The notes under the pieces were generated by a model. That model saw only the letters and a list, made by a program, of their open reading frames with translations, was not told the origin of the DNA and did not search any database. A DNA stretch of 13,071 nt, taken from assembly GCA_041060555.1 (NCBI GenBank), contig JBEUDS010000042.1; one strand, given 5' to 3'. How positions within the stretch are numbered: the first letter of the stretch is position 1; every line of letters starts with the position of its first letter. A program made the position numbers and the translations under genes. The DNA comes from CAUJIW01 sp963205175. Its GTDB lineage: Bacteria; Pseudomonadota; Alphaproteobacteria; Sphingomonadales; Sphingomonadaceae. Positions 13,029 through 13,071 of the stretch are shown here, one piece after another.

Positions 13029-13071
13029 TTTTCCTCCTCGATCATGGGTTGGTTGAGTTCGGCCATGCCTT
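12945..13071. mobile_element. Probable end of an insertion sequence cut by the window edge
   Basis: From about 12945 (GGTCGCGTCCGTCAAGGTGG) the coding pattern of the PHP gene ends abruptly and a GC-rich sequence of different character begins. On the minus strand an open frame enters from the right edge and ends at 12995-12997, its last residues being AELNQPMIEEENQPLHITAKAA, which could be one end of a transposase or its companion frame. The sequence GTCCGTCAAGGTGGTGTAATTTC looks like a terminal inverted repeat, perhaps IS256-like, but I cannot confirm the family. The other end and the target duplication lie outside the window. Confidence 0.42.

Overview
The window is a high-GC stretch with alphaproteobacterial character: GC-rich third positions, Ala/Arg-rich proteins, and a relaxase/MobC/VirD4-type set of the kind carried on plasmids and integrative elements of Acetobacteraceae, sphingomonads and rhizobia. 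The genus cannot be fixed from sequence alone. It reads as accessory DNA: a mobilization module followed by a defence module. The first ~500 bases and part of one methyltransferase gene are clearly more AT-rich than the rest.

Layout. Positions 1-509 hold a small AT-rich orphan gene on the minus strand with a possible terminator and an AT-rich upstream region. Positions 510-3037 (minus strand) are a mobilization operon: a MobC-like accessory protein, then a MobA/VirD2-type relaxase whose frame stops at 1028 while a Lys/Pro-rich tail continues in the -1 frame to 510. Positions 3038-3575 are a gene-free stretch packed with at least a dozen small hairpins and probably contain oriT. Positions 3576-6457 (minus strand) encode a VirD4/TraG-type coupling ATPase with an unusual C-terminal J-domain, and a small acidic protein whose stop codon overlaps the ATPase start. 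Positions 6458-6694 are a divergent control region with an operator-like palindrome, a nested 88-bp palindromic element and a possible leader switch for the small gene at 6695-7048. A convergent small gene (7092-7454, minus strand) has a structured leader. From 7781 onward the plus strand carries a compact operon: an orphan HigA-like repressor, a type III restriction-modification pair (Mod and Res), and the N-terminus of a PHP-domain protein resembling TrlF-type PHP/ATPases. That last gene is broken near 12945 by what looks like the end of an insertion sequence.

How it fits together. MobC and the relaxase would nick oriT in the hairpin-rich region, and the coupling protein would deliver the relaxosome to a type IV secretion channel. 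No channel genes are in the window. The palindrome CATAC-N4-GTATG occurs upstream of both the mob and the tra operons and once inside the tra operon, suggesting one shared regulator. The HigA-like protein probably controls the restriction operon by binding a palindrome that covers the -35 element. The most interesting unexplained items are the hairpin array at 3093-3450, the nested palindromic region at 6488-6575, and the repressor/Mod/Res/PHP gene combination.
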